From Lachnospiraceae bacterium (GTDB taxonomy: Bacteria > Bacillota > Clostridia > Lachnospirales > Lachnospiraceae), in contig BLLW01000004.1 of NCBI GenBank assembly GCA_011959285.1, positions 1 through 64,000 on the forward strand: a DNA stretch of 64,000 nt, read 5' to 3'. Below, piece by piece: positions 1 through 7,904 of the stretch. The position numbers and the translations under genes were made by a program. Numbering within the stretch: the stretch's first letter is position 1; each line of letters starts with the position of its first letter. The notes beneath the pieces were generated by a model. The model ran no database searches and was not told the DNA's origin. It saw only the letters and a list, made by a program, of their open reading frames with translations.

Positions 1-1474
1 GCACCGTCACCTTAATTTCTTTTCCTGTAAAATCAGACACGATGCGTTCTAATTCTTCCCGCCGTTTCGCCTCCCTGAAATAATCTGAAGGCAGACCGTC
101 TTCCACTACCACCAAAAGGCTCCCGTCTCCCGCAAGGCTGGGGTATGCATTCTTTAGATACGCCTTCATCGGCATGACCGTCTCGCCAACAATGGCGGAC
201 CATTTTCCCACAGCCTGTTTGACATCCTCCGGAATCGCCTTTGGAAGTTCTGCCTGGACTACAGGCTTTGAAACCGTGCCACCACTGCTCACCGCCTCTT
301 CCCTGAAAGCCGCCGGAATCCCATTTTCTATTTTCTCTTCCAACTGCCTGATTCTGTCAACCAACGACTGAGCGTCTGTTTCCATCTCAGGTCGGCATAG
401 CTTAATCAGCGTCATCTCCACCAAAATTCTTTTCTGGGCTGCATAACGAATTCGCCCTGACAGCTCAGAAAGCACACGAATGTAGCGCATGATGACATCA
501 TTCTCCGTTATTTTGCTTTCTTCCTTAAGACGCTCCAAATTTTCTGTGGAAACATCTATCACATCTTCAATTCCATCTGCATTCTTAATCAAAAGCAGAT
601 TTCTTAAATACCATGTAAAATCCAAGATGAACTGCGTCAGCTCCCGTCCCTGCATGGTGATTTCTTCAAGAAGTGAAATCGACTCTGTGACATTACCCTT
701 TAAGACAATTCTAAGGAGCCTGCTGAACACTTCCGTGTCTACCGCCCCAAGCACATTAAGCACTTTGTCATAAGTCAGTTCCTGACCAAAATGGAATGCG
801 ATGCACTGATCCAAAAGACTTAACGCATCACGCATGGAACCATCCGCTACCTTGGCAATGTAACGGATGGCTTTATCTTCTACCTGAACCTGTTCCTGTT
901 CCATTAACTCCCTGATACGCTCCGCTATGGTGTCAATTGTGATTCGCTTAAAATCATATCTCTGGCACCTGGACATAATCGTAATCGGTATCTTGTGAAC
1001 TTCCGTGGTCGCCAAAATGAAAATCACATAAGAAGGCGGCTCCTCCAGCGTCTTGAGAAGTGCATTGAAAGCGCCTATAGAAAGCATATGCACTTCATCG
1101 ATAATATAAACCTTATACCTGCCTTCTGCCGGTGAATACGCCACCTCATCCACGATTTCACGTATGCTGTCCACCCCATTGTTGGATGCCGCATCAATCT
1201 CGATCACATTCATGCTGGCGCCTGCTGCAATCGCCTTACAGGTTGCACACTCTCCGCAAGGGCTGCCATCTGTCCTGTTCTCGCAGTTGACCGCCTTGGC
1301 AAAGATCTTGGCTATGGTAGTCTTGCCGGTTCCTCTTGTACCGCAGAACAGATACGCATGGGAAGTGCGATCTGCTTTGATCTGATTTTTCAAGGTGGTC
1401 ACAATATGATCCTGTCCCTTTACATCTTCAAAGGTCGCAGGACGGAATTTTCTGTAAAGGGCTGTATACGACAT
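1..1474 (-). CDS. dnaX: DNA polymerase III subunit gamma/tau (3' part missing)
   Basis: Clamp-loader ATPase of the replicative polymerase. The reading frame starts at the ATG at 1472-1474 (MSYTALYRKFRP) and runs off the left edge, so about 491 codons are present and the C-terminus is missing. Visible are the Walker A motif GTRGTGKT (residues 45-52), a four-cysteine zinc module (C64, C73, C76, C79), the Walker B/DEAD-like IIDEVHM (about 124-130) and the sensor-1 ILATTE. This is the standard AAA+ layout of bacterial DnaX. In many Firmicutes dnaX is followed by yaaK and recR; here those would lie outside the window. The pfk gene ends 38 bp upstream on the same strand, with no terminator seen between them, so read-through from pfk is possible. 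Confidence 0.97.
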   Translation of the reverse strand, partial: MSYTALYRKFRPATFEDVKGQDHIVTTLKNQIKADRTSHAYLFCGTRGTGKTTIAKIFAKAVNCENRTDGSPCGECATCKAIAAGASMNVIEIDAASNNGVDSIREIVDEVAYSPAEGRYKVYIIDEVHMLSIGAFNALLKTLEEPPSYVIFILATTEVHKIPITIMSRCQRYDFKRITIDTIAERIRELMEQEQVQVEDKAIRYIAKVADGSMRDALSLLDQCIAFHFGQELTYDKVLNVLGAVDTEVFSRLLRIVLKGNVTESISLLEEITMQGRELTQFILDFTWYLRNLLLIKNADGIEDVIDVSTENLERLKEESKITENDVIMRYIRVLSELSGRIRYAAQKRILVEMTLIKLCRPEMETDAQSLVDRIRQLEEKIENGIPAAFREEAVSSGGTVSKPVVQAELPKAIPEDVKQAVGKWSAIVGETVMPMKAYLKNAYPSLAGDGSLLVVVEDGLPSDYFREAKRREELERIVSDFTGKEIKVTV

Positions 1475-1512
1475 ACCTGTTCTTTCCTTCCATAGCGCCC
1501 ACCGGGCGCCGA

Positions 1513-2586
1513 TTAATCACCAAAGCTGATTCCCATAAGTTTTGCTTCTTTTACGATGGAAGCATCCGGCGAGATCATCTTGAGCTTTCCGGCAACTTCC
1601 TCTAGAGGCACCTTTACCACTTCACGATTCTTATATCCAACCATAAATCCATACTCGCCCTTTAAGATCAGTTCGCCTGCCTCTGCTCCCAAGCGGCTCG
1701 CAAAAACACGATCATAAGGACAGGGACTTCCACCCCTCTGGGTATGACCGGGCACGGTCACTCTCACCTCATGTCCTGTCATCTCCTGAATCTGCTGTGC
1801 CAATTCATAAGAAACAGACGGGAACTTATAGTTCTTCATCTTTTCTTTATATTCTTTCTTGGATAACTTTGCATCATCCTTGGAAATAGCGCCTTCTGCC
1901 ACCGCAAGAATGGTAAACTTGCTTCCGTTGTCATTGCGCTGTTTGATCTTATTTACTACTTTCTTAATATCATAAGGAATTTCGGGAATCAGAATAATAT
2001 CTGCCCCTCCTGCCATCCCTGCATTCAAGGTAAGCCAACCAACCTTGTGTCCCATGACTTCCACAATAAATACCCTTCCGTGGGATGCCGCTGTAGTGTG
2101 AATACAGTCAATTGCATCAGTCGCAATATTTACAGCGCTCTGGAAGCCAAAAGTCATATCTGTTCCCCATAAATCATTATCAATCGTCTTGGGCAATGTA
2201 ATAATATTCAGCCCCTCTTCTCTTAAAAGATTCGCTGTCTTATGGGTACCGTTTCCTCCCAAAATCACCATGCAGTCCAATCGCAGTTTATAATAGTTCT
2301 GTTTCATTGCATCAATCTTGTCCAGACCATTTTCATCGGGATCCTTGATTGTTTTAAAAGGAGTACGCGAGCTGCCTAAGATAGTACCGCCCTTTGTAAG
2401 TATACCGGAAAAATCACGTCCTTCAAGCATCCGGAAATTTCCGTAGATGAGACCTCTATAGCCATCGATAAAACCATAGATTTCAACCTGCTCTTTGCTG
2501 TTTACAAGGCATTTTACCACGCCTCTCATTGCCGCATTCAGCGCCTGGCAGTCACCGCCGCTTGTCAACATACCAATTCTCTTCAC
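1513..2586 (-). CDS. pfkA: 6-phosphofructokinase (PfkA family, group III-like)
   Basis: Phosphorylates fructose 6-phosphate to fructose 1,6-bisphosphate in glycolysis. The 357-residue protein begins MKRIGMLTSGGDCQALNAA with the nucleotide-binding GGD near the N-terminus. The catalytic TIDND is at about residues 134-138 (Asp136), with PGHTQRGG further on for substrate binding. Gly113 in GGNGT corresponds to E. coli Gly104, the ATP-type residue (PPi enzymes have Asp). Lys133 in PKTIDND is shared with the PPi-related group, so this looks like a group III enzyme that is probably ATP-dependent. The position matching the Mg-binding Asp103 of E. coli is Asn112, which is odd. The start is GTG at 2584-2586, with AAGGAGG 9 bp upstream. 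A promoter lies at 2641-2669. Phosphate-donor use is inferred from motifs only. Confidence 0.93.
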   Translation of the reverse strand: MKRIGMLTSGGDCQALNAAMRGVVKCLVNSKEQVEIYGFIDGYRGLIYGNFRMLEGRDFSGILTKGGTILGSSRTPFKTIKDPDENGLDKIDAMKQNYYKLRLDCMVILGGNGTHKTANLLREEGLNIITLPKTIDNDLWGTDMTFGFQSAVNIATDAIDCIHTTAASHGRVFIVEVMGHKVGWLTLNAGMAGGADIILIPEIPYDIKKVVNKIKQRNDNGSKFTILAVAEGAISKDDAKLSKKEYKEKMKNYKFPSVSYELAQQIQEMTGHEVRVTVPGHTQRGGSPCPYDRVFASRLGAEAGELILKGEYGFMVGYKNREVVKVPLEEVAGKLKMISPDASIVKEAKLMGISFGD

Positions 2587-2640
2587 TTAACCCATCCTCC
2601 TTGTCTTAGTATAGACATATTTATAGTTCATGCACTCATT

Positions 2641-2669
2641 ATTATACATAATTTGCGGCTTGTTAACAA
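2641..2669 (-). promoter_or_regulatory. Sigma-A-type promoter of pfkA
   Basis: Reading the minus strand, TTGTTA (2664-2669), a 17-bp spacer, then a perfect TATAAT (2641-2646). It sits 55 bp before the pfkA start codon. The -35 is weak (4 of 6), the -10 perfect. Confidence 0.65.
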
Positions 2670-2756
2670 CCTTTTTACCTTTGGATTTTGGTGGGAGGAG
2701 GATATTTTCTAAAAGGACGGTTCAGACGGCAAGGACAAGGCGGTAGGAGGAGGGAT

Positions 2757-3021
2757 GCAGGAAACAGACTGGGCACAGGCATCAGCATAGCATATCGTTT
2801 CAAGTCTCTGCGAAAAATCGGCAATTTCACTTGCAGAATGTTGAAGTCTTAGGGTGAAATCACCATGGATGGCGATTTCAAGAGTCGCGCGGCACGGATG
2901 CCGCTGACTCCGACCCGTCCGCCTTGAAAAACTTAAATACATTCTGTTAGTGAAATCCGATTTTGAGATGAGACTTGAAACGATATGCTATGCTGATGCC
3001 TGTGCCCAGTCTGTTTCCTGC
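2757..3021. repeat. 265-bp palindromic element with 52-bp perfect terminal inverted repeats
   Basis: The left arm 2757-2808 (starting GCAGGAAACAGACTGG) is the exact reverse complement of the right arm 2970-3021 (ending CCAGTCTGTTTCCTGC), 52 of 52 bases. Pairing continues imperfectly inwards, for example AATTTCACTT near 2823-2832 against AGTGAAAT near 2950-2957, giving arms of roughly 80 bp. The remaining centre contains two further hairpins: 2855-2880 (TGAAATCACCAT paired with ATGGCGATTTCA, 11 of 12) and 2882-2910 (GAGTC-GC-GCGGCA-CGGA-TGCCGC-T-GACTC). No transposase or convincing reading frame lies inside, and no clear target-site duplication was found. It fills the space between pfkA and a small gene. 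It could be a MITE-like non-autonomous element, a structured RNA or a cruciform-forming site. The structure is seen directly; the function is unknown. Confidence 0.9.
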
Positions 3022-3053
3022 CTATACGACAGCTGCCTGGTCAGCGCCGCCCC

Positions 3054-3365
3054 TTAACTAACCGATATAGTCTGGCTGTTTAGACTCGCAAATCTTGCCC
3101 CTACTGACAGCATTTTTTCTATTTCTGTCTTTACGTCGGTCTTTTTTCCTTCTTTTTTAGTTTCTGCTTTCTCGGTTTCTGTCTTTTCCTGTTCAGGCTG
3201 CTTTTCTACCCTGTCGCGTTCTTTTAAGAAGGTTTCCGTACTTTGGGCTTCTATCATTGCATGCATCTGGTAGACACCTTTCCTTATCCGCTCGTCTTCT
3301 TTTTTTCTCTTTTCTACTTTTGTAAGCTGCTGCGCTCTGAACTCATCCATATTCCCTATCTGCAT
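3054..3365 (-). CDS. Small hydrophilic, charged protein of unknown function
   Basis: A 103-residue product starting MQIGNMDEFRAQQ at 3363-3365, chosen because AGGAGG lies 8 bp upstream; the in-frame ATG two codons earlier is too close to that site. It is rich in Glu, Lys, Gln and Thr, with an E/K-rich segment (about residues 45-80) likely to be helical or coiled-coil and no membrane segment or signal peptide. I do not recognise a family. It lies between the palindromic element and tRNA-Ser. The good ribosome-binding site and clean frame favour a real gene, but low-complexity composition means homology is hard to judge by eye. Confidence 0.6.
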   Translation of the reverse strand: MQIGNMDEFRAQQLTKVEKRKKEDERIRKGVYQMHAMIEAQSTETFLKERDRVEKQPEQEKTETEKAETKKEGKKTDVKTEIEKMLSVGARFASLNSQTISVS

Positions 3366-3516
3366 CGTCATTTCCTCCTGATTTTGCTGTCGTTGTCTCT
3401 GCAATCGCCAAATATCTATAAGATACTTTGCGCCTTTATCTGAAATACTTATCGGTACAGTTATAAAGATAATTTAGAAAGTCTGCATCAATTACAGAAA
3501 ATCAGTCACGAAATGA

Positions 3517-3545
3517 TTGACTAAAAATTTTGAAAACAGTATAAT
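3517..3545 (+). promoter_or_regulatory. Promoter of tRNA-Ser
   Basis: TTGACT (3517-3522), a 17-bp spacer and a perfect TATAAT (3540-3545), 26 bp before the tRNA 5' end. Strong sigma-A-type match with ideal spacing. Confidence 0.85.
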
Positions 3546-3571
3546 AAGAAAAGTCATCCGTTTTATGTTTT

Positions 3572-3665
3572 GGAGACGTACCGAAGTGGCCGTAACGGGG
3601 CTGACTCGAAATCAGTTTATCGGTGTATAGCCGGTACGAGGGTTCGAATCCCTCCGTCTCCGCCA
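3572..3665 (+). tRNA. tRNA-Ser (anticodon CGA)
   Basis: Class II tRNA with a long variable arm. The acceptor stem GGAGACG pairs with CGTCTCC before the discriminator G and an encoded CCA end. The anticodon stem GCTGA/TCAGT carries the loop CTCGAAA, hence anticodon CGA reading UCG serine codons. The T-arm contains GGTTCGAATCC. The 94-nt length including CCA fits serine tRNA. Confidence 0.96.
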
Positions 3666-3673
3666 GAAAATTC

Positions 3674-3706
3674 AATCCGCAAGCGCATTTGCCGCCTGCG
3701 GATTTT
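3674..3706 (+). terminator. Rho-independent terminator after tRNA-Ser
   Basis: AATCCGCA (3674-3681) pairs with TGCGGATT (3697-3704), followed by a T run. The remaining stretch from 3707 to the 5'-nucleotidase stop at 3988 is AT-rich and shows no gene I can support. Confidence 0.8.
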
Positions 3707-3987
3707 TAGATTATGCTGATTAAATTATTTTTCTAGATACAAAATGCCGCATATAGTGAAACTGTTTTTTCCCATCTTCAAATCCGAAATTCTTTGTTGA
3801 AAGCTTGATTGCATAATCAAGGGTTTGCGATGTTCACTTACCTTCCAGCATTCCAGATAATTCATAATTTATCGATACACAGCCAATCCTCCTTTCAGAA
3901 AATGGTGTTTATATTGCAATATATATTCGTGTAAATATCAATGAACTTTTTGTACATATCAACACTAGAATGCTCGATTATCTGTGG

Positions 3988-5778
3988 CTATCTAACTTGT
4001 ATTCTCCCTTGAGCTGTCTGGTACTCCCCTCCAATAAATCCCTCAAGCTCCTTCTGGGCATAGTCAATCAATGCTTGGTTGTCCTGCACGAACTCGTCCA
4101 AGACAAACACATTATCCATGAACATGCCAAAGCCATCTCCGCCGCTGTGGAGGATATAATTATTGGCAGCCAGTGTATAAGTCTTCTCCGAATCTATATC
4201 CTCATATTGCTCTGTCTGCGCATTCAAAACCTGCACATCCGTGACGCGCCGTCTGCCGGACACCGACGCGAACATCCCATTTTCATCCAGACAGACTGTG
4301 GACGGAATGCTCGTATCAATCGTCAGTTTCATTCCTGAAACCTGCATAAAGCCACCCGACTCTCCCACCGGACCGTCTGCATCTTCATATTCTGCCTCCA
4401 CGCTTGCATACGCCATCTCCAACATATCTAAGATTTCCTGCCCGGAGCATTCCACCACGCATATGGTATTTCCAAAAGGATGCACATTTAGGAAATCGCC
4501 GTAAGTGATATCACCCGCAGGAAGGCTTGCACGGATTCCTCCTCCATTGACCACTGCAAGGTCCGCGCCAGTAATAATTCTGTAAGCATCGGCACAAAAA
4601 TCTCCCAGATTGGTCTCCCTGCATCTCACCATTCGATCTCCATTTTCACTTAAAATAGATAATTCCGTCTCGGCATGTGCCGCCGCTTCCCCCAGCATTC
4701 CTTCATATTCCGCCTGTATTTCTTCAATCAGCTCTTCCATCTCCTGACCTGATTCAGCGCCGAACAAGGAAGTGGTAAGCAAGTCATCTGAAAGCTCCTC
4801 TGTTCCCTTGGTGTCAATCATAAGGCATCCCACATTTGCAAGGCGGCTCCCCGTGGAAGTCAAAAGCACTTCGCCACCCTCTTTATTTTTAACCCGATCT
4901 CCCTGTATGACGGAATGAGAATGCCCGTCAAACATAACATCAATTCCCGTTGTATGGGCAATTACATCCGTGGAGCGATAAGGCGCCGCATTCTCGCTGA
5001 TTCCCAAATGCGCTACCGCTATGACATAGTCTGCCCCTTTCGACCTTGCGTCATTTATCGCCGCCTGCACAGCATCATAAAGCTTCGCTCCGTCCTCCCC
5101 CTGACAAAAACCATACAAAAAATCTCCATTTTCATCCATAAAATTTCCAGGGGCTGCTGCCGTAATCGTCTCCGGTGTACATATTCCCACATAAGCCACC
5201 GAGATACCATCATAGTCAATCATCACATAAGGAGGCACAACCGTCTCCCCAGATAAAAGATTCATAAAATTGCAGGCTACATACTGGGCATGGGAAAGGT
5301 CTTCCGCAATATGAAGGCTCTGCTCGATTCCATAGTCAAACTCATGATTGCCAAAGGTACAGATATCGTACCCAGCTTCATTCATAAGCGCTGCCATATA
5401 TTCCCCCTCTGAAAGCGCTCCTGCCGCATCCCCCTGAATAGCATCTCCACAATCCACCAAAGTCACATACTTACTCATCTGTTCCGCCCAATTTTTCCAT
5501 TCTTTCAGGTTCAAAAACCCAAATGAGTTTTCCCCTGCATCAATGCTGCAATGAACATCATTGGTATACAAAATCATAATCTTGTCCGTACTTCTCTCCC
5601 CTGCTTGTGCCTCCTGTACTGCCTCGTCTGGGCGCATCAAAACGCCTTCCTCTGTAGAAATGTTTTCTTTTGATACAAATTGACCCGCTGCAATCACGCC
5701 AAGCAGCATTCCGACCAAAAGAGAAATCAAAAGAGTCCATAATGGGAGTTTTTTATCTGTTATCTTTTTCATCTCCAT
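3988..5778 (-). CDS. Membrane-anchored 5'-nucleotidase / cyclic phosphodiesterase (UshA family)
   Basis: Extracellular metallophosphoesterase that releases nucleosides and phosphate from nucleotides. The 596-residue protein has one N-terminal membrane segment (about residues 13-32) with no clear cleavage site, so it is probably tethered outside the membrane. The metallophosphatase domain shows NDVH (73-76), GNHEFDYG (143-150) and GHSHS (about 285). The C-terminal 5'-nucleotidase domain has the substrate-binding NGGGIRASLPAG and GDFLNVHPFGN. No LPXTG sorting signal is present. The gene appears monocistronic, divergent from the DUF2971 gene. Exact substrate (UMP/AMP, UDP-sugar, 2',3'-cNMP) cannot be read from sequence. 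Confidence 0.93.
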   Translation of the reverse strand: MEMKKITDKKLPLWTLLISLLVGMLLGVIAAGQFVSKENISTEEGVLMRPDEAVQEAQAGERSTDKIMILYTNDVHCSIDAGENSFGFLNLKEWKNWAEQMSKYVTLVDCGDAIQGDAAGALSEGEYMAALMNEAGYDICTFGNHEFDYGIEQSLHIAEDLSHAQYVACNFMNLLSGETVVPPYVMIDYDGISVAYVGICTPETITAAAPGNFMDENGDFLYGFCQGEDGAKLYDAVQAAINDARSKGADYVIAVAHLGISENAAPYRSTDVIAHTTGIDVMFDGHSHSVIQGDRVKNKEGGEVLLTSTGSRLANVGCLMIDTKGTEELSDDLLTTSLFGAESGQEMEELIEEIQAEYEGMLGEAAAHAETELSILSENGDRMVRCRETNLGDFCADAYRIITGADLAVVNGGGIRASLPAGDITYGDFLNVHPFGNTICVVECSGQEILDMLEMAYASVEAEYEDADGPVGESGGFMQVSGMKLTIDTSIPSTVCLDENGMFASVSGRRRVTDVQVLNAQTEQYEDIDSEKTYTLAANNYILHSGGDGFGMFMDNVFVLDEFVQDNQALIDYAQKELEGFIGGEYQTAQGRIQVR

Positions 5779-5959
5779 GCATGCCTTTCCTGTTCCTCAA
5801 GTTATCGCGACACTCGTTCACACCTCAAAGTGTGACAGCAACTCAATCATACCATAAACAGAATATTTCCCCAACCGCTTTCTTTAAGAAAAGCAGGATA
5901 TATGTTATACTAAAATCGTTCCAAGCACATCCAAGATCACTTGCTATAGGGAGGTTATT

Positions 5960-6781
5960 ATGCTTTACCACTACACCGATTTTGCCGCTTTTGACGGAAT
6001 CATCCGCTGCGCAGAACTGCGGCTTAATAATATTTTGAATATGAATGACGCCTCTGAAATGAGACTTTTTATGAACGGCATCTGTACCGCCGTCATCGAA
6101 CGGCTAAGCCTTGATAATGAGTATGATAAAATCCGCAAGGCAGAAGCCTTTTTTCAAAAAGAACTGGCGGCGGAATTTCATTATTCGTCTTATGCCGCAT
6201 GCTTTTCCAAATATCGGGACGATGCCGCCCAGTGGGAACGGTATGGTCACTTTGGTCAAGGCGTATGTATTGCCGTTCACGAAAGGCTTATGCAGCAGAT
6301 GGTTTCAGGAATCGCATGCCTTCAGGAAGTGTACTATCAGGCAGATATGCGGGAGCACCCTCTTGTAAACGAGTTTTACCAGACGATTAAAAACTCAAAG
6401 AAGTTTTCGGACCGCCTATCCCAGATACAAAATATGATGAACAATGCCTGGGTACAGTCCGCCGCCTTCAAGCATCCTTCCTTTGCAAGCGAAAGGGAAT
6501 TTCGCCTAGTCGTCTCTCCCTTTATTTCAAATGAATTTGCCGTGGAACCGAAATACCATGTGACAATGGATCGGATTAAAAAATATTATCCTCTCGACTT
6601 AAACCGGATGTGCGGCAAGCTGAATATGCACCTGACCGACCTTGTAGGCGAAATCATTATAGGTCCTACCTCCTCCCAGTCCCTGCCGATTCTGCAGGAC
6701 TACCTCTCTGACTGTGGGCTAAACGTATTGAAAGACCGCATCAGCCTGTCCGAATGCCCTCTGCGCAAACCGACCTCTTAA
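5960..6781 (+). CDS. DUF2971 family protein
   Basis: A 273-residue cytosolic protein starting MLYHYTDF after the ribosome-binding site GGGAGG. The opening LYHYTDFAAFDGII, then RLNNILNMNDASEM, then a central ACFSKYRDDAAQWERYG and a late FRLVVSP match the DUF2971 pattern (xYHYTs...lrl..p..fNDp.E...CfS...d...mW..Y). The biochemical function of this family is not established, to my knowledge. It stands alone on the plus strand between two minus-strand genes and has its own terminator. A possible -10 (TATACT, 5906-5911) precedes it, but I see no good -35. Family assignment is by pattern recognition only. Confidence 0.8.
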   Translation: MLYHYTDFAAFDGIIRCAELRLNNILNMNDASEMRLFMNGICTAVIERLSLDNEYDKIRKAEAFFQKELAAEFHYSSYAACFSKYRDDAAQWERYGHFGQGVCIAVHERLMQQMVSGIACLQEVYYQADMREHPLVNEFYQTIKNSKKFSDRLSQIQNMMNNAWVQSAAFKHPSFASEREFRLVVSPFISNEFAVEPKYHVTMDRIKKYYPLDLNRMCGKLNMHLTDLVGEIIIGPTSSQSLPILQDYLSDCGLNVLKDRISLSECPLRKPTS

Positions 6782-6798
6782 AACGATCTTGACGTAAA

Positions 6799-6838
6799 AG
6801 CACCCCGGATACCAATCTTCCTGATACCCGGGGTGCTT
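6799..6838. terminator. Bidirectional terminator between convergent genes
   Basis: AAGCACCCCGG (6799-6809) pairs with CCGGGGTGCTT (6828-6838), with A/T runs on both sides. It serves the DUF2971 gene (+) and the acidic lipoprotein gene (-). Confidence 0.88.
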
Positions 6839-6856
6839 CTATTTTCATAACGATTC

Positions 6857-7732
6857 CTAATTTGCAGGTGTTACCGCTGTAATGTGAGGATTTACGCCCT
6901 CATACCAATATAAGAAACCTTCCATATCGATTGTATCGCCAATGTTCAAAGCCTTTACTGCATTGTAAACATCAGTGGTGTTGTCACACAGATAAGATTC
7001 TACCGTGAACGTATAAGTTGCTCCGTCAAGAGAAACATTGAAGTACAAATCGTCGCCGTCCTGACCGGATCCATCCCAGTTGTACAGGAACGCTACATCA
7101 TTGCCGCTTTCATCCTGCCCGGCTGCTTCCACCGTCATGCCCTTGAAGCATACAAATCTGTTCTGATAATCAATGAGCTCGTCTGCTCCAAGCAGCGCTG
7201 TAACATCTTCTGCTGCCGCAACATAATTCCCTTCCTCAATTTCAAAGGTTCCATCAATGATCTCAACCTCGCCGGACCATTCAGATTTGTATCCGGTCAC
7301 TTTAATCTTGGTTCCGGGCGTCAGCTTCGCATAATCTTCCTCTGAACATGCCACATTGTATACAAAATATGCGCCGTCCTTATCCTGTGTGTAAAGAGTC
7401 GCCTTATCTTCCCACCAAGACTGTTTTGCCTGAACATAAGTCTCAACTACCACCTCTGATTCAAGATCTGCTGCAACATACTCATCATAAGTCATAACAC
7501 CTTCTGATTTTACATCTGTAGTATCTTCTGACTGAGTCTCGTCAGCTGCTTCCGGCTCCTGTGCGGCGTCTGCCTCCTCGGATTCAGCCTCTGCCTGCGC
7601 ATCATCGCCGGTTTCGGTTTGAACCTCCGCTTCTACATTTGCAGCGTCACTTGTATCTTCTTCCTTGGATCCGCATCCAATACAGGAAAATACAAGCGTC
7701 ACGGTTAAAAGTAACGTTAATAATTTTTTCAT
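6857..7732 (-). CDS. Secreted lipoprotein with acidic linker and probable OB-fold domains
   Basis: A 291-residue exported protein. The signal peptide MKKLLTLLLTVTLVFSCIGC ends in a cysteine (C20) followed by GSK, the usual lipoprotein context, though the -3 residue is Cys rather than Leu. Residues 22-78 form an Asp/Glu/Ala-rich linker. The rest contains two segments resembling OB-fold domains (for example TPGTKIKVTGYKSEWSGEVE, then LNIGDTIDMEGFLYWYEG). Such lipoproteins are common in Clostridia with no assigned role. It has its own promoter (7877-7904), whose -35 overlaps the stop codon of the preceding binding-protein gene. Confidence 0.75.
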   Translation of the reverse strand: MKKLLTLLLTVTLVFSCIGCGSKEEDTSDAANVEAEVQTETGDDAQAEAESEEADAAQEPEAADETQSEDTTDVKSEGVMTYDEYVAADLESEVVVETYVQAKQSWWEDKATLYTQDKDGAYFVYNVACSEEDYAKLTPGTKIKVTGYKSEWSGEVEIIDGTFEIEEGNYVAAAEDVTALLGADELIDYQNRFVCFKGMTVEAAGQDESGNDVAFLYNWDGSGQDGDDLYFNVSLDGATYTFTVESYLCDNTTDVYNAVKALNIGDTIDMEGFLYWYEGVNPHITAVTPAN

Positions 7733-7876
7733 TTCTCCTCCATTCTGAAGCGTTGCGCGAAAATCTTTTCCGTGCCCGTTCCTATCAATTTACTATGTAG
7801 TCCGCATTGGCTGCCCGGCTGCAAATGATTCTTTCGAACATTTCCCGTGCCGCGCCGCAGTGCAAACATTGAACTC

Positions 7877-7904
7877 ATTATACACGAATTTCACAGGAAG
7901 TCAA
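7877..7904 (-). promoter_or_regulatory. Promoter of the acidic lipoprotein gene
   Basis: On the minus strand, TTGACT (7899-7904), a 16-bp spacer and a perfect TATAAT (7877-7882). The -35 includes the TGA stop of the upstream gene. The leader from here to the start at 7732 is about 140 nt with no recognised riboswitch. Confidence 0.75.

Noticed and set aside
2709..2942. 77-residue minus-strand reading frame inside the palindromic element
   Set aside because: It lies across one arm and the interior of the inverted repeat, has no ribosome-binding site and an arginine/serine-rich sequence of no recognisable kind.
3572..3665. Selenocysteine tRNA
   Set aside because: The length is similar, but the anticodon is CGA and not TCA, so it is an ordinary serine tRNA.
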